Shown here: one piece after another, positions 43,864-52,422 of the stretch
Layout: each line of letters starts with the position of its first letter
Position numbering within the stretch: position 1 is the first letter of the stretch
Source: Nostoc sp. XA010
GTDB taxonomy: Bacteria > Cyanobacteriota > Cyanobacteriia > Cyanobacteriales > Nostocaceae
Direction of reading: 5' to 3'
NCBI RefSeq assembly: GCF_020829625.1
Contig: NZ_JAIVFX010000005.1
Span: 248,001-312,000 of the forward strand
DNA: 64,000 nucleotides
Notes under the pieces: generated by a model
The model's input: the letters and a program-made list of their open reading frames with translations, nothing else
Databases searched by the model: none
Told to the model about the DNA's origin: nothing
Made by a program: the position numbers and the translations under genes

Positions 43864-44241
43864 ATGAAAATTATCAATTTGATAAATTCTGCACTTATTG
43901 TTGCTTGTATTGCTTTTGTACCTGGAATTGTTGACGCTCAAACAGTTAATAACAGCAACGGTGTCGGACAAATCAACAGAGATTCGCCTAATACCAGCTA
44001 TCTTCAACCTTTCAATATTGCCTTTCTAGCTTATCAAGGTGCTTTCAAAGAGCAGGGTATTCCCAGTGCAGGTACTTTGATATATGAATTTCAAATAGGA
44101 AAGCTGACAGCGAAAGATGTGGTTCAGGCTGCTATCAAGGCTAATAGGTTACCAGCACAGCTTTTGAACGATCAAGGTTATGTTAATGCGGTCGAGTCGC
44201 AGTTTACATCAATGATCAATGGTAATGATACAGGTAGCTAA
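43864..44241 (+). CDS. Small secreted protein with YLQ-F-AF-AYQ motif
   Basis: A 125-residue protein with a clear signal peptide (MKIINLINSALIVACIAFVPGIVDAQ, cleavage after DA or AQ). The mature part contains SYLQPFNIAFLAYQGAFKEQGIPSAG and a helix-like stretch (GKLTAKDVVQAAIKANRLPAQLL), then NAVESQFTSMIN. ATG 43864 follows TGAGGAGAAATTG; a TTG three bases earlier is less likely. The same motif occurs in the 57-residue gene upstream, so the two are probably related by duplication. A terminator follows. Function unknown. Confidence 0.72.
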   Translation: MKIINLINSALIVACIAFVPGIVDAQTVNNSNGVGQINRDSPNTSYLQPFNIAFLAYQGAFKEQGIPSAGTLIYEFQIGKLTAKDVVQAAIKANRLPAQLLNDQGYVNAVESQFTSMINGNDTGS

Positions 44242-44320
44242 GTACAGATGAATTAAAGTTAGTAAATAGGTGATAGAAAGCGATCGCTGTACTAAAATTT
44301 TTGAGTGCCATATCTGCCCA

Positions 44321-44351
44321 CAAGCCCGGAGTTGAAGATTCTCCGGGTTTG
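44321..44351 (+). terminator. Terminator after the small secreted protein
   Basis: CAAGCCCGGAG (44321-44331) pairs with CTCCGGGTTTG (44341-44351) around TTGAAGATT, followed by TGCTTTGCTTCT. It lies about 80 bases after the stop. Confidence 0.7.
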
Positions 44352-44439
44352 TGCTTTGCTTCTAAGTCTTATCTTTGGTTCAAGCCAGGGAGAGAGTTTG
44401 AACCTCACGTATTCTACTTGCTCATTCGATTGGGCGAAA

Positions 44440-46635
44440 TCACCGCGTCGGCAATTTTGGGTGTGTAGCTGAGTACTTTGCTACAATGCCCGAAATTTCC
44501 GGGTTGTAAAGTCTCAGATAATTCCAATAGTTGCCAAATACTTGACGCACATAATTTTTGGTTTCATCAAAGGGAATTTGTTCAACAAACTCATCTGGAT
44601 CTTGTGTAGTTTGAGTTTGCAGCCATTTTGAGACATTACCAGGGCCAGCATTGTAACTGGCGATCGCCAGCAACGAGTTATTGTTATATTGATCGTGGGT
44701 ATGACCCAAATACCATGTACCCAGCATGATGTTATCGTTGGGATTTTCTAGACTTATTGTTTTGAAATCCACCTTGATTTGTGGGGCGATCCATTTAGCT
44801 GTACTCGGCAACACCTGCATTAAGCCAGTAGCATCAGCGACGGATTTGATTTTTGGTTCAAACCGCGACTCTTGACGCATCAGAGCAGTTACTAGCAGAG
44901 GATTAAGTTTACGCTCAATAGACCATTTTTCAATTTCTTGCAGATAGGGAAATGGATAACGCGCTTGCCAGTAGGTGATTTGTTTGCTCAGAGCCTGATA
45001 TTGGGTAACTTCTGCTGGTATTTCCCGGTCTTCCAATTTAGAAATTTTATCAATTCCTATGAGATTTTCCCCCCTTGCCAGTCGGATCAACCCTTCAGTA
45101 AATTGCTCTGCTACAGTTGGCTGAAGTTTATTCTGAAATTCTGTCTGCCATTGCAACCAGGCATCGCGGTTTTGACCCAGCAGATACAATTCTTTGAAAG
45201 TCTCAGAACCAGCAGGCGGTACTGAACGCTGGGGTGTGATTACTTCCGGGTTCATGACGCGCACGTTATCAAAGTTGCCAACATTCAGCCCCAGCATCGT
45301 TGCGGCTCTCCATGCATAGTATGAGTATGGAAATTGGCTAATCACATACTCATAAGCAGTTTGAGATTCCTGCTGTTTGCCTAGTGAAGCTGCCCATTTC
45401 CCTACCCAAAAGCCTGCTCTTGGAGCCAAAATACTGTTGGGGTTGTTGTTGACAATTGGTTCTGCCCATTGCCAAGCACCGACGTAATCTTTAGCATTGG
45501 CTTTACCTTGAGCGATTTTCCAACGATACTCTGCCGCTTCGTCAGAATTTCCGTATTTGGCTATGAGTAATTGCCACGCCTCACTAGCTGACTTTTGATT
45601 ATTAGTAGCTTGGAGAATTTTAGCTTTTTGTACTAGTGCAGTACTAGCTTGTTTGGGAAATTTACTAATTACCTGCTCAAGATAAGGTAAGCCGTCTTTA
45701 GGTGTTTTTGCGGTTTCTGCTAATCGTAGTAGTGCAGTCCCAGCTTCCTCGCTGTTGGGAAATTGCTGTACTAGTTGTTTATAGGTGGCGATCGCTTTTT
45801 CTTTATCTTTGCCCCCTACCTGTAACCCCCGTGCGGTACGGTAGAGGTTACGCGATGTTTTAGGTGCATTGACATAAGCATTCGCGGCTTTGAGAAATTG
45901 ACTATTTTCCCAATAGCTTGTACTAATGAGTTCCCAGTCTTCGGATTTGAGGGTAGGCTGTTTTACTAGCTGATCCAAAACGCCCACTATCCCAGGTTGG
46001 TCATAGGCATATTTAGCCAAAATCAATTGTAATTGTGGCTGATTGGGATTTTCTTGCAAGCGTTTACGAATAATTTCCCAAGTCAGAGGGTTAGAAGGAA
46101 ATTGAGCGATCGCTATTTCCTGTTGCTTCGGTTGGGCAATCAGATATAGTGCTTTGACTGTGGCCGCTTCTTTGGGATACAGTTTCAAAACACTTTGCCT
46201 AAGATCCGAGGCTTTGCCGTCCTCACCCAGGATAGCCTGTGCCTGGGCCTGTTTCAGTAAAATATAGGGCGCGAGGATAGGATAGTCTTTATCTAGCCCG
46301 TCTAGTAAAGCCAGCGCTTTTTTCGCTTGGGTTCTTTCAATGTAATCACTCGCCAAAAGATAACGAGCACGATTTCGGTCTAGCGATCGCGACTGTCGGG
46401 CAATCTCTGCTAGTTTAGCCGCCCGTTCTGGCAGAGATTGTGATACCAGTGGAAAGACGGCTGATTGAGCAATGCTACCCTCTGATGTTTGCTCTGCTTG
46501 ATTTTGACTCAGTTTGAGCCATTGCCCCAGAGACTTGCCAATCTGAGGTGCTGATACCATTGCCCCAGCTAAAAAGGCAAACAGTGCCGCACCCGCAATT
46601 ATCGAAATTTGCTTTTTCTGTAATTTCTTCAGCAT
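44440..46635 (-). CDS. Soluble-type lytic murein transglycosylase (Slt70-like)
   Basis: A 731-residue peptidoglycan-cleaving enzyme. The N-terminus has a membrane anchor or signal (IIAGAALFAFLAGAMVSA). Residues about 70-540 are helical, TPR-like repeats of the Slt70 ring. The C-terminal SLT domain has the catalytic Glu near residue 585 in TALMRQESRFEPKIKS, followed by ATGLMQVLPSTAKW, MLGTWYLGH and LLAIASYNAGPGNVSKWL. It cuts the glycan strand to give 1,6-anhydro ends, for wall growth or recycling. Length is larger than E. coli Slt70 by about 90 residues. It stands alone on the minus strand. Confidence 0.93.
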   Translation of the reverse strand: MLKKLQKKQISIIAGAALFAFLAGAMVSAPQIGKSLGQWLKLSQNQAEQTSEGSIAQSAVFPLVSQSLPERAAKLAEIARQSRSLDRNRARYLLASDYIERTQAKKALALLDGLDKDYPILAPYILLKQAQAQAILGEDGKASDLRQSVLKLYPKEAATVKALYLIAQPKQQEIAIAQFPSNPLTWEIIRKRLQENPNQPQLQLILAKYAYDQPGIVGVLDQLVKQPTLKSEDWELISTSYWENSQFLKAANAYVNAPKTSRNLYRTARGLQVGGKDKEKAIATYKQLVQQFPNSEEAGTALLRLAETAKTPKDGLPYLEQVISKFPKQASTALVQKAKILQATNNQKSASEAWQLLIAKYGNSDEAAEYRWKIAQGKANAKDYVGAWQWAEPIVNNNPNSILAPRAGFWVGKWAASLGKQQESQTAYEYVISQFPYSYYAWRAATMLGLNVGNFDNVRVMNPEVITPQRSVPPAGSETFKELYLLGQNRDAWLQWQTEFQNKLQPTVAEQFTEGLIRLARGENLIGIDKISKLEDREIPAEVTQYQALSKQITYWQARYPFPYLQEIEKWSIERKLNPLLVTALMRQESRFEPKIKSVADATGLMQVLPSTAKWIAPQIKVDFKTISLENPNDNIMLGTWYLGHTHDQYNNNSLLAIASYNAGPGNVSKWLQTQTTQDPDEFVEQIPFDETKNYVRQVFGNYWNYLRLYNPEISGIVAKYSATHPKLPTR

Positions 46636-46910
46636 GAATACCCGCTGAAAAGTTCCGGTGAATTTCTTGAAACTTTAACACTCTTAACCATCAGTGTTAC
46701 CAATTTTTTATTTTAGATTTTTAATTTTATGTAGAAAAATACTAATTTTCAATCCTACCGTTGTTAGTAATGAGTAATTAACACATATTAGATACTATTA
46801 CATCTATCTTGGGTATATCATAAATACAATTCGTCGCCCCCACTTGTGCAGTGAAAACCCAGTCTCTTTTAAGTGTGATGATTTTTTGCCATTAGCTTGA
46901 TCATTTGCGA

Positions 46911-47650
46911 TCATAATAATCCACCATCTGCTTTCCTTAAGGCAGAGGTAAACTCTGCAACTTCTTCAGAGCATCTATCAGAAAACATAATCCCCTTTAG
47001 TTTTGCTTTCAGCAATATAAAGGTTGCTCGTAAAACCAGGGACGAAAACCCCATCGTGTCGAATAACGTCCCAGTACTCACAAGGATCTTCGCCGGAGCC
47101 GCCCAGTTTAGCACCTTGAAGGTTGACTCTGGTGAAATGAGCGCTGGTCAGATTGGCGTAGGTCGAAGTAGCACCTCTCAAATCGCAGTCAAAGAATCCA
47201 AGCCCATCCCAAGTCACAATGCTCGATAACCGAAGAGGCGGAGGGGCAGGGGGCAGGGAGCAGGGGGAGCAATGCCTATCCCGTTCGCGCAGCGTCTCGC
47301 AGAGAAGCCGTGAAGCGGAGCGGAACATGGGTATTAAGCCCCGCCCTTCCAGGGCGTTCTCGATTGGTCGGAGTACAAGCTCCTTCCAATCCTCCCCCCT
47401 GCTCCCCGCTCTCTACTCCCCTGCCTCTTTTGACAGCATCCGTAAGGTTACAGTAAGTAAACTTAGCCGTTAAATCGCAATCCCACAACTTAATACTGCT
47501 CAAATTGACATAAGAAAATCGCGCACCTTTCAGACTGATATTTTCCAGTTCAACCCCACTCAAGTCAGCGTACTCCAAAATGATTTGCTGAAAATTTCGC
47601 TCCCCAGCAGCATAGCGTCTGAGCAAGTCCTCAGCAGTAATCTTTTCCAT
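46911..47650 (-). pseudogene. Pentapeptide-repeat gene broken by an insertion and a frameshift
   Basis: The first part (MEKITAEDLLRRYAAGERNF, IILEYADLSGVELENISLKGARFSYVNLSSIKLWDCDLTAKFTYCNLTDA) is a pentapeptide protein with A(D/N)LXX repeats. The frame then runs into a foldback element (47233-47429) and stops. Past the element the gene resumes in another frame (LSSIVTWDGLGFFDCDLRGATSTYANLTSAHFTRVNLQGAK). A further shift at a GGGG run near 46990 separates the last residues (SDRCSEEVAEFTSALRKADGGLL). It is non-functional as read. Pentapeptide proteins are common in cyanobacteria and mostly of unknown role. Confidence 0.8.
47233..47429. mobile_element. 197-bp foldback (MITE-like) insert in the pentapeptide gene
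   Basis: AAGAGGC (47233-47239) and its complement GCCTCTT (47423-47429) bound an element. Its ends are purine-rich (GGAGGGGCAGGGGGCAGGG) and complementary pyrimidine-rich (CCCCTGCTCCCCGCTC). The interior has GCGTCTCGCAGAGAAGC and GGCGTTCTCG small dispersed repeat motifs. The reading frame of the host gene resumes on both sides, which fixes the insertion. Target duplication is not obvious. Confidence 0.7.
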
Positions 47651-47725
47651 ACCTTAACTCCAGAATCCATTTCCACCATTAACAATAGCGCCCTAATTAT
47701 GCAAGTTAGATTTGGAACAGCTTAC

Positions 47726-48121
47726 TTATGGGATGAAAATGCGTCCAACTCCCATGTAGTTCTCAATATTAAGCACAATCTCAATAATACGGTCAGCACA
47801 TCGGCTGCGATAGCTAGCTTCTTTACTGAAACGGTCAAGATTTCCAATTGTGATGACTGGCAATGAATCAGGTGTATTCTCTTGGCGAATAACTTGCTCT
47901 AATGAATCCTCTCCTTTCATGTTGCGATTCGCAGTCAGCAAAATCACTCGCTTTTGTTGAGCGAGTTGCCATACAACTCGATCATTGCTATCCGTTGGCA
48001 ATTCAATGTCTTGAAAAAAGATAAAAGACAAAGGGATCAGATCAAGCCAACCATCATTTGCAATTTTTCCCAGAAGAATAGCAGCGTATTTCTGAAGGTT
48101 GTAATCAATCAGAAAATTCAT
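47726..48121 (-). CDS. DUF5615-type PIN-like protein, putative toxin
   Basis: A 131-residue PIN-fold-like protein. NFLIDYNLQKYAAIL at the N-terminus, with an acidic Asp in place of the usual catalytic Asp, and VVWQLAQQKRVILLTANRNMKGEDSLEQVI in the middle match DUF5615 proteins. The pair of acidic residues and the TANR turn suggest a nuclease, but the classic PIN tetrad is not complete. It overlaps the upstream DUF433 gene by 4 bases (ATGA), so the two are translationally coupled. A toxin role is inferred from the pairing. Confidence 0.68.
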   Translation of the reverse strand: MNFLIDYNLQKYAAILLGKIANDGWLDLIPLSFIFFQDIELPTDSNDRVVWQLAQQKRVILLTANRNMKGEDSLEQVIRQENTPDSLPVITIGNLDRFSKEASYRSRCADRIIEIVLNIENYMGVGRIFIP

Positions 48122-48516
48122 GACTCCACTGCATGTTTAGCTTTCTGCGCTTGGAGTTTTTTCCATAGAGCTTCTTGACCGGGCTTAGGCGGTATCGCGG
48201 CAATCTGAGTAAGGCGATCTCGGTTCCGTTCTTGCCAATACTGCCGGATTTCTTCTGCTGTTTTCAAAACTTCTTGATACTCAGCTTCAACCTCAGTACG
48301 ATTCGTCTCAATGTAAGATAGAGCCGACTCCAGTTGCTTTTTTGTCAATGGAAGCCAATTCAAGATTAATTCTGGTGGTCGTCCCGCTACGAGATGATCC
48401 ATCACGTCATAAATGGTAATGCGAGTGCCTGCAATCGCCAATCCCCGCTCTGTACGGTTGATAGCTCTTTGTTCACTTGATCCTAGAGTCATACCCTCAG
48501 ATCCTTGAGAATTCAT
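48118..48516 (-). CDS. DUF433 family protein, putative antitoxin
   Basis: A 132-residue protein with the DUF433 winged-helix pattern: RTERGLAIAGTRITIYDVMDHLVAGRPPELILNWLPLTKKQLESALSYIETNRTEVE. These proteins are usually encoded upstream of PIN-like DUF5615 genes and act as their antitoxin and regulator. The start was set at 48516 (MNSQGSEG); ATG 48492 (MTLGSSEQ) is an alternative. The C-terminal 40 residues are basic (KPGQEALWKKLQAQKAKHA), which may bind the toxin. The stop overlaps the start of the next gene by 4 bases. Confidence 0.75.
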   Translation of the reverse strand: MNSQGSEGMTLGSSEQRAINRTERGLAIAGTRITIYDVMDHLVAGRPPELILNWLPLTKKQLESALSYIETNRTEVEAEYQEVLKTAEEIRQYWQERNRDRLTQIAAIPPKPGQEALWKKLQAQKAKHAVES

Positions 48517-48756
48517 TGCATCCTATCTTAGCAAAAAGTCGGGTGAGCATTTGCTTACCACATCTGAGTGAAAGTCTGAAAGGCTTTTAAAATCAGTCAA
48601 GTGATTTCTCCTTAGAATTCACGATATTGAGGTTAGAGCAGCCTAGCTAGTTATTAGACTGAAACTTTCTAGATAACAGTATTAGCAAGTGGAAAAGTTG
48701 TCTACAGTCCTCTTAATTAGAGATAATATTTCTATCATTAGTAATTCTCAAGAGTC

Positions 48757-49377
48757 ATGACTCAAGCCATACCCAAGCTAGTAACCTTTGAGGAATTCGT
48801 CGATTGGCTACCCGAAAATCGACGAGTCCGCTACGAACTACATAAAGGAGAAATTGTTGAAATGGCGCAACCAGTAGGGGAACATGAAGAAGTTAAAGGA
48901 TTTCTAGGTATCGAAATTCCTGTTGAAATCAAACGTCTAGGATTGCCATACTTCATGCCCAACCAAGTTATAGTTAGACCTCCTGAAAAAGATTCTGGTT
49001 ACTTCCCAGATGTGTTGGTGCTAAACCGTGCAAATCTGGAAAACGAAAAATTATGGAAAAAAGAATCTACCGTTAGTTTGGGTGCATCAATACCTTTGGC
49101 AATTGAGGTTGTATCAACTAACTGGCGGGACGATTATTACTTGAAGTATGCTGACTATGAAGAGATGGGTATCCCGGAATACTGGATTGTCGATTATGCT
49201 GCCTTGGGTGGACGTAATTTTATCGGCAACCCCAAACAACCGACAATCACGGTGTGTAACTTGGTTGATGAGGAATATCAAATAAGTAAGTTTCGAGATC
49301 GCGATCGCATTGTTTCCCAAACTTTTCCTGAATTGAATCTTACCCCAAATCAAATTTTTCAAGCTGCTGTGGTGTAG
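48757..49377 (+). CDS. Uma2-family (DUF820) restriction-endonuclease-fold protein
   Basis: A 206-residue protein of the PD-(D/E)XK type abundant in cyanobacteria. TFEEFVDWLPENRRVRYELHKGEIVEM at the N-terminus, YFPDVLVLNRANL (with the PDV acidic residue) and LAIEVVSTNWRDDYYLKYADYEEMGIPEYWIVDY (with E-x-S and the Lys-like motif) are diagnostic. Genomes hold dozens of copies and the biological role is unknown; defence and transposon links have been proposed. ATG 48757 follows no strong ribosome site. It converges with the monooxygenase gene, overlapping by 38 bases. Confidence 0.9.
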   Translation: MTQAIPKLVTFEEFVDWLPENRRVRYELHKGEIVEMAQPVGEHEEVKGFLGIEIPVEIKRLGLPYFMPNQVIVRPPEKDSGYFPDVLVLNRANLENEKLWKKESTVSLGASIPLAIEVVSTNWRDDYYLKYADYEEMGIPEYWIVDYAALGGRNFIGNPKQPTITVCNLVDEEYQISKFRDRDRIVSQTFPELNLTPNQIFQAAVV

Positions 49378-50641
49378 CCTTTAAGCCTTGTCGTTTTGCT
49401 AATTCTGGAGTCCGCCCCTTCAAACCGATCATTAACTTCAGCATAAACACTTTTAATACAGGTACTCGCTGCAAAAACCATAAACCCAGCCGACGCACCA
49501 ATACCACAGGTAAGAAGTTATTAGAAAACATCCGATCTAATAAATCGGTGAAACCTAAAATTGTCAGGTTTTCCAGCTTGCGCCAGCGTTCATAACCTTT
49601 GAGAATTTGAATGTCGCCAATATCTTTACCCGCTTGGTGCGCTGTTTGAATTACTTGCGCCAAAGCTGCTGCATCCCGAATCCCCAGATTTAAACCTTGT
49701 CCGCCCACAGGATGGCAATTGTGCGCCGCATCACCAATTAATGCCAGCCGGGGGAGAACATAGCGATCGCTTTGCATAAGTTGTACCTGGAATACAAAGC
49801 GATCGCCTAGTAATTCCAATTTCCCCATCTGATTGCCATAGCGACGGGTGAGTTCTCTTAAAAATTGCTCATCATCTAAGGCACATAAAGCTTTTGCTTC
49901 TTCGTGTGGGGCTGTCCATACAATGCGGCAACGGTTCCCCGGTAAAGGTAAAATCGCAAAGGGCCCGCTAGACCAAAATCTTTCGTAAGCGGTGTTATTG
50001 TGGGGTTTTTCTGGTTTGACAAATGCCACGATGCAAGACTGCCAATATTTCCAGCCAGATGTTTTGATGCCAGCAGCTTGCCGAATTGGCGATCGCGCCC
50101 CATCTGCTGCTATCAGTAATTTGCTGTGAACTGAGTATAATTGATCGGCAACTTTAATATCTATCGCTACTATATCTTTCTGGTATTGCGTATTTACCAC
50201 TTCAGCCGGACATAGATAAGTCACATTTGGACAATCTTGGACAAACTCTTGCAAAGGCTGCAATAGCGCTTGGTGTTCCGCCACATAACCCAATGCTGTA
50301 TCTATATCATTTGTGGTAAATTCCACCACATTGGGATAATCGGCATCAGAAAGACGAACTCGGTAATATTTGGCTATTTGAGGCAACATTTTGTCCCAAA
50401 TTCCAATTCCTTGGTAAATTAGCGCCGAAAGCTGATGAACTGCATAAGCTTGCCCTTTAGCTACGGCTGCTGATGCCACTTTCGCTTCAATCAGCAAGAC
50501 ACTCAAGCCAGAATCTTTTAAAGCAGAGGCTAGAGTTAACCCAATAATCCCACCGCCGACAATTACCAAATCATATTCATATCCCCGCAAGTCTGGCGGT
50601 GTAGGTTGAGGGGAAATTTGCTCAAGCTGCGTTATGGTCAT
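49340..50641 (-). CDS. FAD-dependent aromatic hydroxylase (UbiH/VisC/COQ6 type)
   Basis: A 433-residue flavoprotein monooxygenase. YDLVIVGGGIIGLTLASALKDSGLSVLLIEA (about 24-54) is the Rossmann FAD motif. LLIAADGARSPIRQAAGIK holds the DG motif near 180, and LALIGDAAHNCHPVGGQGLNLGIRDAAAL holds the second FAD motif near 305. This set is that of UbiH-like hydroxylases of quinone synthesis. Cyanobacteria lack ubiquinone, so the aromatic substrate may be a plastoquinone, tocopherol or other compound. The C-terminus (PVLKVFMLKLMIGLKG) is hydrophobic, suggesting membrane contact. The start MTITQLEQ is normal. Confidence 0.88.
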   Translation of the reverse strand: MTITQLEQISPQPTPPDLRGYEYDLVIVGGGIIGLTLASALKDSGLSVLLIEAKVASAAVAKGQAYAVHQLSALIYQGIGIWDKMLPQIAKYYRVRLSDADYPNVVEFTTNDIDTALGYVAEHQALLQPLQEFVQDCPNVTYLCPAEVVNTQYQKDIVAIDIKVADQLYSVHSKLLIAADGARSPIRQAAGIKTSGWKYWQSCIVAFVKPEKPHNNTAYERFWSSGPFAILPLPGNRCRIVWTAPHEEAKALCALDDEQFLRELTRRYGNQMGKLELLGDRFVFQVQLMQSDRYVLPRLALIGDAAHNCHPVGGQGLNLGIRDAAALAQVIQTAHQAGKDIGDIQILKGYERWRKLENLTILGFTDLLDRMFSNNFLPVVLVRRLGLWFLQRVPVLKVFMLKLMIGLKGRTPELAKRQGLKATPQQLEKFDLG

Positions 50642-50880
50642 TGTTAAGTTAAGTTACAGCATCTTAACTCTTATTTTGACGCGATCGCGCCCTCTTGAGC
50701 AAGTTGATTAAAAAAACCACTGATTGAGAGGAAGCATCTCACTTTTGTAAAAACACGCCTGGTATATTTGCTCAAAAATACTCACAACCATCAGAGTTGC
50801 TGGCATTTCAAAGTTATATGTAACATTTTTGACTTTATAAAAATAACTGCTATTTGCTTATAATGCCTGTTGAATTGTGA

Positions 50881-51639
50881 TTAAGAAATGCTGAGAGCCA
50901 TTAATTCTTCTGCTATATCAAAGTTAGCTGTGACATTTTGTACGTCATCCAAGGCTTCTAGAGTATCAATTAACTTGAAAAGCGATCGCGCCTGATCTGG
51001 CTCGGTAACTTCTACACTATTACTAGGAATCCAGCGCAATTCGGCATCAGTTACCTTAAAGCCTTGATTTTTGAGTGTCTGGCTAAGGGTTTCTAAATTG
51101 CCAATGTCAGTCAATACCTCAGCCATCTCATCTTCAGTCATCTCATAAGACTCAGCACCGCCTTCGAGGGATGCTTCTAAAAGCTGTTCTTCGTCAAACA
51201 CACCCTGCACTACACAAACGCCTTTTTGGTCAAACATCCAGCTAACGCAACCTACTTCACCAAGATTGCCACCATTTTTACTAAAAGTTACACGCAAGTC
51301 AGCAGCAGTGCGATTACGATTATCTGTGAGGGCTTCGATTAAAATCGCTACACCACCGGGGCCATAACCTTCGTAGCGAATCGCTTCAAAAGTAGCATTA
51401 TCGCCGCCAGAAGTGCCTGCACCTTTAGCGATCGCTCGTTCAATATTATCATTGGGAATACTCGCTGCCTTTGCCTTGTCAATTGCCGTGCGAAGTTGAA
51501 AATTCAGCGCCGGATCTGGTACACCACTTCTAGCCGCAACGATAATCGCCCGCGATAACTGAGTGAAGGTTTTTCCCCTTTTTGCATCCACTACCGCTTT
51601 TTGGCGCTTAATATTTGCCCATTTACTATGTCCTGCCAT
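50881..51639 (-). CDS. yebC: YebC/PmpR-family regulatory protein
   Basis: A 252-residue protein. MAGHSKWANIKRQKAVVDAKRGKTFTQLSRAIIVAARSG is the diagnostic N-terminus. IDKAKAASIPNDNIERAIAKG and YEGYGPGGVAILIEALTDNRNRT follow. Family members were called transcription regulators; recent work on relatives points to ribosome rescue at proline runs. The acidic C-terminal domain (YEMTEDEMAEVLTDIGN) is normal. It is a single gene on the minus strand with a 240-base gap on each side. Confidence 0.96.
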   Translation of the reverse strand: MAGHSKWANIKRQKAVVDAKRGKTFTQLSRAIIVAARSGVPDPALNFQLRTAIDKAKAASIPNDNIERAIAKGAGTSGGDNATFEAIRYEGYGPGGVAILIEALTDNRNRTAADLRVTFSKNGGNLGEVGCVSWMFDQKGVCVVQGVFDEEQLLEASLEGGAESYEMTEDEMAEVLTDIGNLETLSQTLKNQGFKVTDAELRWIPSNSVEVTEPDQARSLFKLIDTLEALDDVQNVTANFDIAEELMALSIS

Positions 51640-51832
51640 AATCTGAAATTATCAAAACTCTATTTAAGATTAAGATATAAACGCTTGCAATAACCATGAT
51701 TTAAGATAACGTGAGTTCGACGAAACTAAAAAACAGCAGGAGGTGTTTTACTATTAATTGTCATACTTGAATTATGGCTGAATTCAGAAATGGGAATCAA
51801 CTGGCAAACGAGAGCGTCATTTAGGAGGATTC

Positions 51833-52330
51833 ATGATGCTTATAAAAAGTTGGCGTTTTATAACCCTCATCCTGTCTGCCCTGGTAACAGGAATGGCATT
51901 CTGCCATGCGCTAGAACTTCCGGCAAAAATGCAGTACTCTGCGTCGCAATACATTGCAATTCAAAATAGTCTCTATGTGGCATTTGGACCTCCCAATATT
52001 GGTGGATTTGTTGAAGTTACTGCGCTACTGACAGCGATCGCTCTGGCTGTCCTAGTCCGTAAGCGTCGTCCTGCTTTGCAACTGACGTTAGTGGCGATCA
52101 CATTTATGCTGCTGGCATTTCCAGTAATTTTCTTTGCCTTCACAGAACCCGCAAACGTGGTCATTCGCAGTGCCACACCCGAATCGATTCCGGCAAACTG
52201 GGAACAACTCCGCCACCACTGGGAATATTCACACCTAGCGCGATTTTTTTGTTATCTAGCCGCACTCAGTGCGCTTGTAATTTCTGTTCTAGTTGAAACA
52301 CCTGTACGGTATGTGCGCGATCTGGTCTGA
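51833..52330 (+). CDS. Small integral membrane protein, DUF1772-like
   Basis: A 165-residue protein with four hydrophobic segments: FITLILSALVTGMAFCHALE, IGGFVEVTALLTAIALAVLV, LQLTLVAITFMLLAFPVIFF and FFCYLAALSALVISVLV. The pattern, with E in the first helix end and PESIPANWEQLRHHWEYSHLARF before the last helix, resembles DUF1772 (anthrone-oxygenase-like) proteins. ATG 51833 follows TAGGAGGATTC, a strong site. Function in cyanobacteria is not known. Confidence 0.6.
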   Translation: MMLIKSWRFITLILSALVTGMAFCHALELPAKMQYSASQYIAIQNSLYVAFGPPNIGGFVEVTALLTAIALAVLVRKRRPALQLTLVAITFMLLAFPVIFFAFTEPANVVIRSATPESIPANWEQLRHHWEYSHLARFFCYLAALSALVISVLVETPVRYVRDLV

Positions 52331-52422
52331 ATAGTCTGATGCAGTTAAATAATCAACTCTTGACATTCTTAACTAGTAGATTGTACTTAGTATGTAATTA
52401 ACTGCGCGAACTGTATCGCCGT

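Noticed and set aside
47219..47473. 84-residue plus-strand frame
   Set aside because: It lies entirely over the foldback element in the pentapeptide gene and is low-complexity.
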